NCBI GenBank assembly: GCA_025057155.1
Contig: JANWYD010000013.1
Span: forward strand, 1 to 64,000
Direction: 5' to 3'
From: Chloroflexaceae bacterium
GTDB taxonomy: Bacteria > Chloroflexota > Chloroflexia > Chloroflexales > Chloroflexaceae
Length of the DNA: 64,000 nt
In this document: positions 47,043 to 56,555 of the stretch, in pieces
Layout: the number at the start of each line of letters is the position of its first letter
How positions within the stretch are numbered: the stretch's first letter is position 1
Position numbers and translations under genes: made by a program
Notes under the pieces: model-generated
Told to the model about the DNA's origin: nothing
The model's input: the letters and a program-made list of their open reading frames with translations, nothing else
Databases searched by the model: none

Positions 47043-48035
47043 ATGCCAGCCAGCAAACCATATCCAACCCCTGAACGCACCCGGCGCGCATTTGGCATCG
47101 GTCATGCCGGCATTGCCATCGGACTGTTCGCGGCAACGCTGGCGCTGCTGTGGATGCAGCAGACTACAGCGGCAAGCTGGAGGCCAGCCACGCTCGTGGC
47201 GACCGGCGGCTGCGCGCGGCAGCCCCCCTTCGTGCAAGAGGTTGCCGCCGGCCTGCCCGGCCCCCTGGCGCTGGCCACCGACCGGCCCATCCGCGGACTG
47301 GCGCTCGTCAGCCTCGACGGCAGCGGGCGCAGCTACCAGCACGAGAGCTGGGACGACGGCGGCTACATGGGCGCCATGGCCTTCGACGAGGCGGGCAACA
47401 TCTATCTCGCGCCGACGCCGCGCCAATCGCTGGCCGACAATCCCCCGGCGGGCGCGACGACCCTCTGGCGAGTGGATGGACGCACGGGAGTGATGCGGCC
47501 GTTTGTCACCCTGCCCGGATCGGCCAACGAGCGCAACCCCTTTGGCGTGCTGGGTCTGAGTTATGCCTGCGACCTGGGCCTGCTCTTTGCCGGCACGGTC
47601 ATCGGTTCCACACCGACCGTTGAGCGCGGCGGCGTTGTGGCTCTAACGACCGGCGGCCAGCTTCGCGCGAGGCCGCTCGATGGTCCGGACGTCATGGGTG
47701 TAACCGTGGTGCGGGCGGATACGCGCTACCTGCTGCTGGCTGGTCTGGCGCGCCGGCCCGCAATCGTCGCCGTGCCGCTCGACAGGCAGGGCCATGCCAC
47801 CGGCTCGCCCGTCGAGATGATCGATCTCACCGCCGGGGGCGCGTCGGCGAGCGAACGGGCGCGCAAGCTGCGCTTCGCCAATGGCGAGTTGAGCGTTGAC
47901 CTGGTACCATTCAACTACACGTTGCAGGTCAACGCTTCGGGAACCTCACCGCTCCGCCGGGCCGTCTGGCGTTATGACGCCCATACAAAGCAATGGACGG
48001 TGGCCCGGCGCGCGGAACAGCAGGCAGGGCCATGA
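47043..48035 (+). CDS. Exported hypothetical protein, beta-propeller-like
   Basis: A 330-residue protein with one N-terminal hydrophobic segment (GIAIGLFAATLALLWM, about 24-39), so anchored or secreted. The remainder has repeats reminiscent of SMP-30/NHL-type propellers (GYMGAMAFDEAGNIYLAPTP, GVLGLSYACDLGLLFAGTVIG, MGVTVVRADTRYLLLAGLARRP), but no family is recognised with confidence. It begins one base after the amine-oxidase-like lipoprotein and ends overlapping the hydrolase start by four bases (ATGA), so the three are translationally coupled. Confidence 0.7.
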   Translation: MPASKPYPTPERTRRAFGIGHAGIAIGLFAATLALLWMQQTTAASWRPATLVATGGCARQPPFVQEVAAGLPGPLALATDRPIRGLALVSLDGSGRSYQHESWDDGGYMGAMAFDEAGNIYLAPTPRQSLADNPPAGATTLWRVDGRTGVMRPFVTLPGSANERNPFGVLGLSYACDLGLLFAGTVIGSTPTVERGGVVALTTGGQLRARPLDGPDVMGVTVVRADTRYLLLAGLARRPAIVAVPLDRQGHATGSPVEMIDLTAGGASASERARKLRFANGELSVDLVPFNYTLQVNASGTSPLRRAVWRYDAHTKQWTVARRAEQQAGP

Positions 48036-50080
48036 TCCAGCGACGGTTGATCGCCTTGCTCCTGGGCCTCCTCGGCGCGATGGTCGCTCCGGGGAACCCG
48101 GTGGCGGCTCAAGCAAGCGGCGCGCGCTGCTTCGTCGAGACCGGCCACTGCATCGCCGGACGCATCGCAGAGTTCTGGGAGCGCCATGGCGGGCTGCCGA
48201 TCTTCGGGTTTCCGATCTCGCCACTGCTAAGCGGCGAGGGTGAAACGCGCATGCAGTGGTTCGAGCGGGCGCGGCTGGAATGGCGCCCCGATCAGGCGCC
48301 TCCCTTCGACGTGCGCCCGGGCCCCCTCGGCGCGGAAGCGCTCGCCGCCAGGGGCGGCGCGGCGCCCGGTCCGGGTTCGCCCGGAGCAGCGCCAGGCTGC
48401 CGGTTCTTCAGCGAAAGCGGCTACAGCGTCTGCGAGCCGATACTGTCGGCCTGGCGCGCGCAGGGCCTGGAGCTTGACGGACGACCTGGCTGGAGCGAGG
48501 CGGAGAACGCGGCCCTGTTCGGCCTGCCCCTGAGCGGCCCGCAGGAAGAGCGCCTCAGCGACGGGCGCATCTACACCGTCCAGTGGTTCGAGCGCGCGCG
48601 CTTCGAGATCCACGTCACCCCCCGCGGGCCGGAGGTGCGCCTGGGGTTGCTAGGTCGCGAGGCACGCCCGGCGACCGGCGGCCAGCCGCTGCCGCAGATC
48701 GCCTGGGGCCCCTGTCCCTTCACCGTGCCTGCGCGGGCGCGGGTGGATTGCGGAACGCTCATCGTCCCGCTGGAACGCGACCGGCCAGGGTCGCGCAGTG
48801 CGGCGCTGGCCTTCGCCATCTTCCGCGACCCGCGCCCGGCCCCTGACCCGATCGTCTACCTGTCCGGCGGGCCGGGCAGCCCGGCCCTGGCCGGCGCGCC
48901 GGCCCTCTGGCGGGCCTGGCAGCCCTTCGTTGCCGGGCGCGACCTGATCGTTGTGGATCAGCGGGGGACGGGGGCGAGCTGGCCCGATCTGCGCTGCCCC
49001 GAGGTGCGGGCCTTTGCCGCAGAGGCGCGGCGGCAGGGCCTGACGGGGCGCGCCTACGCTCAGGGGGAGGCGGCGGCGCTCCTGGCCTGCCGCGAGCGCA
49101 TTGCTGCTGGCGGCACACCGTTACGGGCCTTCACCACCGCCGCCGCCGCCGCCGACCTGCGCGACCTGCGCCTGGCCCTCGGCTACACGCAGTGGAATAT
49201 CTTCGGCATCTCCTACGGCACGCGCCTGGCCCTGGCCCTGCTGCGCGACGACCCCGCCGGAGCGCGCAGCGTGATCCTCGACTCGCCCTACCCGCCGCAG
49301 GAGAGCCTGTACGCCGGTATGCCGGCCAATCTGAACCGCGCCCTGGGAACGCTCTTTGCCGATTGCGCCGCGCAGCCGGGCTGCGCCGCGGCCTACCCCG
49401 ACCTGGAGGAGCGTTTCTGGCGGCTGGTGGCGGCGCTGAACGCTAATCCGCTGACTGCGAATTTCGGTGACGGGCCGGTTGCGCTGACGGGCAATCAACT
49501 GGTGCGGATCATGTTTCGCCAGTTGTACGCCTGGCAGAGCGTGCCGCGCCTCCCGGCGGCGATAGCGGCCCTGGAGCGAGGCGATGCCGAGCCGTTACGG
49601 GCGCTGGTGGCGCAGCGGCGAGGCGTGGGGGCCGGGCAGGCGCAGGCCCTCTACTACGCCATCCAGTGCGCCGAGGACCTGGGAACGCTCGAACCCGGCT
49701 GGCGCGAGAAGGCGCTGGCGGGGCATGAGCGACTGGCGGGATTCTATCAGGAACTCCTGGAGCTTTCGGGCGAAGCCGAGAACCTCTGCGCGCACTTCGA
49801 CAGCGCGCCGCCCGACCCGCGCTGGCGCGCGCCGGTCGTGTCGGACACGCCGGCGCTGCTGCTGGCGGGGGCTTATGACCCGATTACGCCGCCCGCTTGG
49901 CGCGAACGGGCCGCCGAGGGATTGCGGCGGTCCTATGGCTTTACCCTGCGCGACACAGGGCATGCCGTGGTGGGCCGCGGCGCCTGTCCCGCCGGGCTGA
50001 TCCGCGCCTTTCTCGACAACCCCGCGGCTTCGCCTGATGGTCGCTGCGTGGAGCAGATCGGCCTGCCGGCGTTTCGGTGA
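48032..50080 (+). CDS. Secreted alpha/beta hydrolase with N-terminal GLP/FERAR modules
   Basis: A 682-residue exported protein. A signal peptide (LIALLLGLLGAMVAPGNPVAAQ) precedes two copies of a module (about 33-110 and 122-205) with the pattern ETGHCI...FWERHGGLPIFGFPIS...QWFERARLE, common in Chloroflexota secreted proteins. The catalytic domain (about 220-680) is a TAP-like alpha/beta hydrolase: YLSGGPGSPAL, LIVVDQRGTGASWP, nucleophile elbow GISYGTRLAL, and late Asp and His in LLLAGAYDPITPP and TGHAVVGRGAC. Expected activity is tripeptidyl or proline aminopeptidase-like. The start overlaps the previous stop (ATGA). Confidence 0.88.
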   Translation: MIQRRLIALLLGLLGAMVAPGNPVAAQASGARCFVETGHCIAGRIAEFWERHGGLPIFGFPISPLLSGEGETRMQWFERARLEWRPDQAPPFDVRPGPLGAEALAARGGAAPGPGSPGAAPGCRFFSESGYSVCEPILSAWRAQGLELDGRPGWSEAENAALFGLPLSGPQEERLSDGRIYTVQWFERARFEIHVTPRGPEVRLGLLGREARPATGGQPLPQIAWGPCPFTVPARARVDCGTLIVPLERDRPGSRSAALAFAIFRDPRPAPDPIVYLSGGPGSPALAGAPALWRAWQPFVAGRDLIVVDQRGTGASWPDLRCPEVRAFAAEARRQGLTGRAYAQGEAAALLACRERIAAGGTPLRAFTTAAAAADLRDLRLALGYTQWNIFGISYGTRLALALLRDDPAGARSVILDSPYPPQESLYAGMPANLNRALGTLFADCAAQPGCAAAYPDLEERFWRLVAALNANPLTANFGDGPVALTGNQLVRIMFRQLYAWQSVPRLPAAIAALERGDAEPLRALVAQRRGVGAGQAQALYYAIQCAEDLGTLEPGWREKALAGHERLAGFYQELLELSGEAENLCAHFDSAPPDPRWRAPVVSDTPALLLAGAYDPITPPAWRERAAEGLRRSYGFTLRDTGHAVVGRGACPAGLIRAFLDNPAASPDGRCVEQIGLPAFR

Positions 50081-50141
50081 TGAGGGGGGTGATGCGCCCC
50101 TGCCGAGGATGAGGAATAGAGGGCTAAGACCTCCCTGGAGC

Positions 50142-50178
50142 AAGGCCGAAGCATTGGCTGCACCAATGCTTCGGCCTT
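50142..50178. repeat. GGCCGAAGCATTGG hairpin after the hydrolase
   Basis: Perfect 16-base arms (AAGGCCGAAGCATTGG and its complement) with loop CTGCA, 62 bases after the hydrolase stop. It is a sibling of 28521-28555, with the G:C pair inverted to C:G at one stem position. It lies between convergent genes. Confidence 0.8.
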
Positions 50179-50228
50179 ACAGCAGATCCCAGCCGAGGGG
50201 AGGATCTGAGAGAGCCGCCCATGCGCCC

Positions 50229-50753
50229 TCACAACGCCAGTTGCTTCACCATAGCAATCTCGTCACAGCGGTCCTGCTTGAAACAGGTGGCGCAGTCCTG
50301 CCAGATTTTGTGCGGCAGGCGCAGCCTGGGCACCTCGCGAAAGCCGAGGCGGCTGAAAAAGCCGACCTGCAGCGTGAGGGTGAAGAGCGTGGGAATGCCC
50401 AGCTCGCGGGCCTCATCGAAGAGCGGTTCGACCAGACGACGCCCCACTCCGCGTCCCTGGAAGTCGGGATGCACGGCCAGGCTTACGACCTCGGCCAGGT
50501 CAGCCCAGGTGACGTGCAACGCGGCACAACCCACCACCTCGCCATCGGCATCGGCCACGTTAAAGTTTCGCACCCGATTGTAGAGCTGATCCAGCGTTTT
50601 GGGCAGCATATCGCCGCGCGCCGCGTAGTAGTTGATCATCTCGTAGAGACGCGGCACGTCGCTCACGCGAGCGCGACGGATCCGCACTGCTGCATCGGGC
50701 CGAACGTTGAGCCGGGGCAAGACGACCGGCGGAGAGTAGAGTGGACTGGTCAT
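50229..50753 (-). CDS. GNAT acetyltransferase, probable N-acetylglutamate synthase (ArgA-like)
   Basis: A 174-residue GNAT protein. Acetyl-CoA loop: VHPDFQGRGVGRRLV; other blocks are IRRARVSDVPRLYEMINYYA, VVGCAALHVTWADLAEVVSLAV and GFFSRLGFREVPR. The C-terminus WQDCATCFKQDRCDEIAMVK is typical of the GNAT half of ArgA and of ArgH-ArgA fusions. It lies 41 bases after argH on the same strand, so it probably acetylates glutamate in the first step of arginine synthesis. The ATG at 50753 gives a normal N-terminus; the longer frame to 50846 would overlap argH. Confidence 0.85.
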   Translation of the reverse strand: MTSPLYSPPVVLPRLNVRPDAAVRIRRARVSDVPRLYEMINYYAARGDMLPKTLDQLYNRVRNFNVADADGEVVGCAALHVTWADLAEVVSLAVHPDFQGRGVGRRLVEPLFDEARELGIPTLFTLTLQVGFFSRLGFREVPRLRLPHKIWQDCATCFKQDRCDEIAMVKQLAL

Positions 50754-50794
50754 CGGCTTCCAGGTTTTATGGTGTAAGGAAAGGTTTGCCAGAA

Positions 50795-52192
50795 CTAAGG
50801 ATCGGCTTCTCCAGCACCCCCAAGCATCTCGCGCCAGCGAGCGCACTGCTCGCGCACCCGCTCAGGAGCGGTTCCTCCCAGGCTGGACTTGCCTGCCACG
50901 CTGCGAGTGAAGTCAAAGACCTCGTAGATCTTCGCGTCCAGATCGGGCTGCACGGCCTGGTACTCCGCCAGGGGCAGGCGGCGCAGCGGCACCTGCAACT
51001 CGAGCGCGCGCCGCACCAGACGGCCCACTTTGCCGTGGGCCTCGCGGAAGGGAACGCCGCGCCGCACCAGCTCATCGGCCAGATCGGTGGCCAGCATCGC
51101 ATCGTCGAGGGCGGCAGCCATACGCTCGGGCCGGACCGCCAGGGTCGCCACCGCGGCCGCCGCCACCTGCAAGCCCAGGTCGAGCGTGTCAAAACTGTCG
51201 AAGAAGGGTTCCTTGTCCTCCTGCATGTCCTTGTTATAGGTAAGAGGCAGACCCTTAAGCATGGTCAGCACGCTCACCAGGTTGCCCAGCAAGCGCCCGC
51301 TCTTGCCGCGCAGGAGTTCCATGCTATCAGGATTCTTCTTCTGCGGCATCAGACTTGAGCCGGTGCTGTAGGCGTCATCAAGTTCGACGAATCCAAACTC
51401 GGCGCTGCTGTAGATGATCAGGTCCTCAGCCATGCGGCTGAGGTGCACGCCGGTGAGAGCGAAGTCAAAGAGTATCTCAGCAACGAAATCACGGTCGGAA
51501 ACGGCATCAAGAGAGTTAGCTGAAACGGCGTCAAACTCATCGAGATCCTCGGTAAGGCGTTCGCGCTCAATACCCAGACCGTTGCCGGCGATAGCTCCGG
51601 AGCCCAGGGGCAGGGTGCGGGCGCGGGCAGTGGCGTCGGCCAGGCGTTGACGGTCGCGCTCGAACATCTCCACGTAGGCCAGGCACCAGTGACCAAAGGT
51701 GATCGGCTGGGCGCGCTGAAGGTGGGTATAGCCGGGCATCAGGGTGGCGGCGTGACGTTCGGCCTGTTGCAGCAGGGCGAGTTGCAGGCCCCGCAGGCCG
51801 CGCCGGATACGCTGCGCCGCCCCGATGACGAAGAGTCGGAAAGCCGTCGCCACCTGGTCGTTGCGCGAGCGCCCGGTGTGGAGCCGGAGGGCCGGCTCGC
51901 CGATGAGTTCGTAGAGACGGCGCTCAATGGCGGTATGGATGTCCTCGTCGCCCTCGCGAGGCTCGAAGCGGCCACTCTCGAACTCACGCTGCACCAGGTT
52001 CAGCCCCTGGACCAGGCGCTCATAATCGGACTCGCTGATCAGGCCGGTCTCACGGAGCGCGGTGGCCCAGGCCAGGCTGCCCGTGATGTCGGCCTCGGCC
52101 AGCCGTATGTCGAAGCGGAACGAATCGTTGAAACGGCGCATCATCTCCGCCGTCGGGGCCGCGAAGCGGCCACCCCAGAGTCGGTGTTCCAT
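50795..52192 (-). CDS. argH: Argininosuccinate lyase
   Basis: Last step of arginine synthesis: cleavage of argininosuccinate to arginine and fumarate; cytoplasmic tetramer. The 465-residue protein has normal length. Seen: MEHRLWGGRFAAPT start, DEDIHTAIERRL, GRSRNDQVATAFRLF, MPGYTHLQRAQPITFGHW, and the fumarase/aspartase signature GSSLMPQKKNPDSMELLRGK with the catalytic Ser loop. It is followed by the ArgA-like gene and preceded by argJ, with 211 bases of palindromic repeats between. Confidence 0.97.
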   Translation of the reverse strand: MEHRLWGGRFAAPTAEMMRRFNDSFRFDIRLAEADITGSLAWATALRETGLISESDYERLVQGLNLVQREFESGRFEPREGDEDIHTAIERRLYELIGEPALRLHTGRSRNDQVATAFRLFVIGAAQRIRRGLRGLQLALLQQAERHAATLMPGYTHLQRAQPITFGHWCLAYVEMFERDRQRLADATARARTLPLGSGAIAGNGLGIERERLTEDLDEFDAVSANSLDAVSDRDFVAEILFDFALTGVHLSRMAEDLIIYSSAEFGFVELDDAYSTGSSLMPQKKNPDSMELLRGKSGRLLGNLVSVLTMLKGLPLTYNKDMQEDKEPFFDSFDTLDLGLQVAAAAVATLAVRPERMAAALDDAMLATDLADELVRRGVPFREAHGKVGRLVRRALELQVPLRRLPLAEYQAVQPDLDAKIYEVFDFTRSVAGKSSLGGTAPERVREQCARWREMLGGAGEADP

Positions 52193-52210
52193 GGTTTCTG
52201 AGGTGAACTA

Positions 52211-52231
52211 TGGGGAAACCAGGTTTCCCCA
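52211..52231. repeat. TGGGGAAACC-A-GGTTTCCCCA hairpin
   Basis: Ten-base perfect arms around a single A, 19 bases upstream of the argH ATG. It is the first of three related palindromes in the argJ-argH gap; a poorer one (GGAAA...TTTCC) is at 52298-52312. Confidence 0.75.
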
Positions 52232-52357
52232 AGCCCCTGCTTATGGGGGGGTTTCGTCGATCCCAGGCCCCTGCGAGTAGTAGGGGCCAGAGGGTGCGGA
52301 AACCCGATTTCCCTACTCTCCTTCTGGCCCAGAGGCGCCAACGCCGGCTGGAGCGAT

Positions 52358-52380
52358 GTGGGGAAACCCGATTTCCTCAC
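52358..52380. repeat. GTGGGGAAA...TTTCCTCAC hairpin
   Basis: Nine-base arms with one G:T position and a 5-base loop (CCCGA), 23 bases downstream of the argJ stop. It may form the 3' end hairpin of argJ mRNA; it belongs to the same family as 52211-52231. Confidence 0.65.
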
Positions 52381-52403
52381 GCCTCTGCCGAATGCACTCA
52401 CCC

Positions 52404-53627
52404 TTACGTCCGATACTCCGCATTGATCGCCACATACTGCGGGCTGAGATCACAGGTCCAGACGGTTGCGACGCCCTCGCCCAGGCCCAGGTCGGCGTCA
52501 ATGCCGACCTCGGGAACATTGAGCAGGTCACTGGCGGCCCGTTCATCGAAGGGCAGAGGCAGGCCGTTCTCCAGAACGCGCATCCCGCCGAAGTGCAGGA
52601 CAACCCGCGCGGGGTCCACTTCAACGCCGCTGTAGCCAATGGCGCACAGCACGCGGCCCCAGTTGGGATCGGCGCCGTAGAGGGCGGTTTTGACGAGAAG
52701 CGAGCGTGCCACGGCCATGGCAGCCTGCTTCGCCTCGGCATGATTGCGCGCCCCGCGCACGGTGATGGTCACGAAGCGGGTGGCGCCCTCGCCATCGCGC
52801 ACGACGGCGTGAGCCAGTGAGCGACAGACGGCAGTCAGGCCCTCCAGGAAGGCGGCGAAGGCCGGGCCGGCGGGATCGGTGATTGGCGGCGCGGGGGCGG
52901 CGCCATTGGCCAGAACGAGGAGGGTATCGTTGGTGCTGGTATCGCCATCAATGCTGATGCTATTGAAACTGCCCTCGACGGCCTGGCGCAACGCCGCGTC
53001 GAGCAGCGCGGGCGGCACGGCGGCATCGGTGGCGACCACGCTGAGCAGGGTGGCCATGGTGGGATGGATCATCCCCGCACCCTTGGCCATGCCGCCGATG
53101 GTGAACGCCGAACCGTCCGGCAGGGTCACGCGGGCGGCGACGTGCTTGGGGCGCGTATCGGTGGTCATAATCGCCCGGGCGGCCGCCGGTCCATGGGCCG
53201 GGTCGAGGCGTCGGGCGGCGGCGCGGATGCCGGCGAGGACGCGCTCGACCGGCATGGGCACGCCAATGGTGCCTGTGGACATGACGAAGACCGTATCGGC
53301 GGGCAAGCCCAGCGCCGCCTCGGTGGCGCGAGCCATGGCCAGAGCGGCGGCCTCGCCGGCGGGGCCGGTGCAGGCATTGGCGTTCCCGGCGTTGATCACC
53401 ACCGCCCGCAGACCGGCGGGGTTGCGGCGCATCAGAGCCATATCGTAGAGCACCGGGGCCGCCTTGACCCGATTGGTCGTAAACACCGCCGCTGCCGTCG
53501 CCGGACGCTCACTGACCAGCAGAGCCAGGTCGTCGCGGTTGGCGTACTTGATGCCGCACGCAGCCGTCGCCGCCTGCCAGCCGATGGGGCTGGCGGCATG
53601 GCCGTGCTCAAGCCATTCGATGTTCAT
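52404..53627 (-). CDS. argJ: Glutamate N-acetyltransferase/ornithine acetyltransferase
   Basis: ArgJ recycles the acetyl group from N-acetylornithine to glutamate; bifunctional forms also use acetyl-CoA. The 407-residue protein has the autocleavage segment KGAGMIHPTMATLLSV (cut before the Thr of MATLL, giving alpha and beta chains), N-terminal VFTTNRVKAAPV, VINAGNANACTG and MSTGTIGVPMP, and C-terminal GADPNWGRVLCAIGYSG. The neighbouring ArgA-like protein could supply acetylglutamate, so this ArgJ may be monofunctional. Start ATG at 53627 with GGGGGAA upstream. Confidence 0.96.
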   Translation of the reverse strand: MNIEWLEHGHAASPIGWQAATAACGIKYANRDDLALLVSERPATAAAVFTTNRVKAAPVLYDMALMRRNPAGLRAVVINAGNANACTGPAGEAAALAMARATEAALGLPADTVFVMSTGTIGVPMPVERVLAGIRAAARRLDPAHGPAAARAIMTTDTRPKHVAARVTLPDGSAFTIGGMAKGAGMIHPTMATLLSVVATDAAVPPALLDAALRQAVEGSFNSISIDGDTSTNDTLLVLANGAAPAPPITDPAGPAFAAFLEGLTAVCRSLAHAVVRDGEGATRFVTITVRGARNHAEAKQAAMAVARSLLVKTALYGADPNWGRVLCAIGYSGVEVDPARVVLHFGGMRVLENGLPLPFDERAASDLLNVPEVGIDADLGLGEGVATVWTCDLSPQYVAINAEYRT

Positions 53628-53790
53628 GGTTGTTCCCCCGCGCCAGATACGGTTGTGCCGGACGCCAACGGGATGAACTACTATGAGGGCTGCGCCCTCG
53701 CGAATGCTTCCTTTACCAGAATACAGAAGAGCTTCCCCGGCGGGGCAGGTCCCTGCCGCCGGGTTCGGAAGGGATCTGCCGAGGGGAACC

Positions 53791-54504
53791 TTACTCTTCG
53801 GTTGGCACGGGCGAGGCCGGATGCCCGTCGCCGGTCAGTTCGGTATCCTCCCAGCGGAGCGACTCAATCGCGCCGATATCGTGGAGATGCGCAATGTCAT
53901 TGTAGCAATTGAGGCGCCAGAGGCCGCGCCCGCGTCGCTGCACCAGTTCCCAGTGGGTGATGCTGGTGTTGCGAGTGTGAAAATCGGCCGCCGGGACCAC
54001 CATCCCCGGCATGTGGAAGAAGTGAACAAAGGACGCATCAATCACCCCGCCGTGGCAAATGACCACAATAGTTTTGCCGGCGTGCTCGGAGGTGATGCGC
54101 GTAAGGGCCTGAGCGACGCGCAGGGTAAACATAGCCCAGCTCTCACCGCCCGGCGCGATCGGACGCAGCGGAGCATTGGCGAAATCCGGCATGCCGAAGG
54201 TAGTCCAGGCCTCCTGGTTGCTCATCCCGTCGGCCTCGCCGACGCGCAACTCCTGCACCTCATCGTCGAAGATGATCGGCAGGCCCAGGGCCGGACGGAC
54301 GATCTCGGCGGTCTGGCGGGCGCGGGGCAGAGTGCTGGAGATCAGCACATCGGCCTTCAGCTCGCCGCGGGCGAGGCGATCACGCAGGCGTTCGGCCTGC
54401 GCAATGCCACGGGGCGTCAGACCTCGATCACCGCGCATCCCGGCGACGATAGGCTGCACATTGGCCCACGCCTCGCCGTGACGAATGAGGTAGAGATGGG
54501 TCAT
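53791..54504 (-). CDS. Histidine phosphatase superfamily protein
   Basis: A 237-residue phosphoglycerate-mutase-like phosphatase. Catalytic LIRHGEAWAN (RHG, phosphohistidine) at about 6-15, STLPRARQTAEIV with second Arg, EVQELRVGEADGMSN, and VICHGGVIDASF with the second active His. Expected to remove phosphate from a small metabolite; the substrate is unknown. It lies between argG and argJ on the same strand, but nothing in the sequence ties it to arginine synthesis. Confidence 0.9.
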   Translation of the reverse strand: MTHLYLIRHGEAWANVQPIVAGMRGDRGLTPRGIAQAERLRDRLARGELKADVLISSTLPRARQTAEIVRPALGLPIIFDDEVQELRVGEADGMSNQEAWTTFGMPDFANAPLRPIAPGGESWAMFTLRVAQALTRITSEHAGKTIVVICHGGVIDASFVHFFHMPGMVVPAADFHTRNTSITHWELVQRRGRGLWRLNCYNDIAHLHDIGAIESLRWEDTELTGDGHPASPVPTEE

Positions 54505-54608
54505 GCCTCAGGCTCTCCAATCGTATCGCGGATAACGCCAGAGCGTATTTCTCGAAAAGGCGCGGCTCTTGCAAACCCACCTACCGGGCAAAGGCATGGG
54601 GAACCCTT

Positions 54609-54779
54609 CTCAGGTGCAGGGTTTCTCGCGGGAGAAGGGGTTTTCGGCGTTCCAATGCACTTACGACCCTCACCCCCCGACCCCCTCTCCTGCGAGCGGG
54701 AGAGGGGGGAACTGGGCGTCCCAATGCTCCGGATGGCGAATGCGACGTGAGGATGCGCTGGAACACCCTGCACCTGAGA
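54609..54779. repeat. TIR-bounded intergenic repeat, copy C (inverted)
   Basis: Read on the minus strand this matches copy A: termini TCTCAGGTGCAGGG and CCCTGCACCTGAGA, block CCAGCGCATCCTCACGTCGC and block GCATTGGAACGCCGAAAACC, around a CCCCTCTCC...GGAGAGGGG hairpin. Copies A and C are in opposite orientation. It lies between argG and the phosphatase. A TTTCTCGAAAAGG motif (54549-54561) lies just before it. Confidence 0.78.
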
Positions 54780-54819
54780 AAAGGGGAAGCCGACCTTCCC
54801 CATCCCTCTCCATGGCGCC

Positions 54820-56025
<1,206 letters not shown>

Positions 56026-56205
56026 CGCGCACCTCGCTGTTCACTCCGCGCGAAGCGCCGCGGTCGCGGCGCCCGCAAGACAGGGTTCAAGGTCAGATGT
56101 TTTAGCCTGAGCGTTGCTTCACCCGCTAATACAACCGGTCTGTAGAGCTTGTGGAGATGTAGCGTTGTGAAGGCGGGGCCGGCGGATTGGAAGGCATGCC
56201 TCCAC

Positions 56206-56242
56206 AAAAAGAGGCCAGCCTGCCCGCGGGCAAAGCTGGCCT
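56206..56242 (-). terminator. Intrinsic terminator (attenuator) in the argG leader
   Basis: On the minus strand: AGGCCAGC (56242-56235), a 15-base loop region that itself contains GCCCGCGGGC, the complementary GCTGGCCT (56219-56212), then C and TTTTT (56210-56206). It stands 28 bases after the stop of the arginine-rich reading frame and about 180 bases before argG. Upstream GCTGGTC and GCTGGC segments inside the leader frame could pair with the 5' arm as an antiterminator. Confidence 0.75.
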
Positions 56243-56269
56243 GCTGCCAGAAACGGCGGGCAAGCACGG

Positions 56270-56383
56270 CTAGCCGGGGCGCGGGGCCGGCTGGCGACGG
56301 AAACGGCGACGGTGGCCGCGGGGCGCGCCGCCCCACGCCGCCAGCGCCCGACCTCCAGACCAGCTCTGCGTCACCTGGGCCAT
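56270..56383 (-). CDS. Candidate arginine-rich leader peptide of argG
   Basis: A 37-codon reading frame, ATG at 56383 and TAG at 56272-56270. GGAG lies seven bases before the ATG. Eight of 37 residues are Arg, with the cluster RRRFRR at 25-30 near the end. The promoter is about 40 bases upstream and a terminator follows the stop, the classic order of promoter, leader peptide and attenuator. The peptide itself would have no function; ribosome stalling at Arg codons when arginyl-tRNA is scarce would favour read-through into argG. Arg codons (CGN) are frequent by chance in GC-rich DNA, so comparison with relatives is needed. Confidence 0.6.
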   Translation of the reverse strand: MAQVTQSWSGGRALAAWGGAPRGHRRRFRRQPAPRPG

Positions 56384-56420
56384 GCCTGCGCTCCGTCGTA
56401 TGCATCAGCTTCGCGGCGGC

Positions 56421-56449
56421 AGTATAGCATAGCGCCCCGGCAGCGTCAA
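56421..56449 (-). promoter_or_regulatory. Strong promoter of argG
   Basis: Minus strand TTGACG (56449-56444), 17-base spacer, TATACT (56426-56421) preceded by TGC (extended -10). Expected start near 56413. This is one of the best promoter matches in the window. Confidence 0.8.
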
Positions 56450-56480
56450 CGCGGGATGGTTCGAAACGCGGGCATTGCCC

Positions 56481-56509
56481 TTGCCGTGGCGCCAGACCTC
56501 TGATATACT
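56481..56509 (+). promoter_or_regulatory. Promoter of marR-lon, divergent from argG
   Basis: TTGCCG at 56481-56486, 17-base spacer, TATACT at 56504-56509. An imperfect palindrome just after the -10 (TTAAAGACGTTGATAA, about 56509-56524; outer TTA/TAA and central ACGT match) is a possible self-binding site of the MarR protein. It is 31 bases from the argG -35. Confidence 0.65.
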
Positions 56510-56555
56510 TAAAGACGTTGATAATCTCGATTCTATAGGAACGGCAGATGCAGAC

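Noticed and set aside
56026-56412. T-box riboswitch in the argG leader
   Set aside because: No recognisable T-box sequence (GGGTGGNACCGCG) or stem I features; the arginine-rich frame explains the terminator better.
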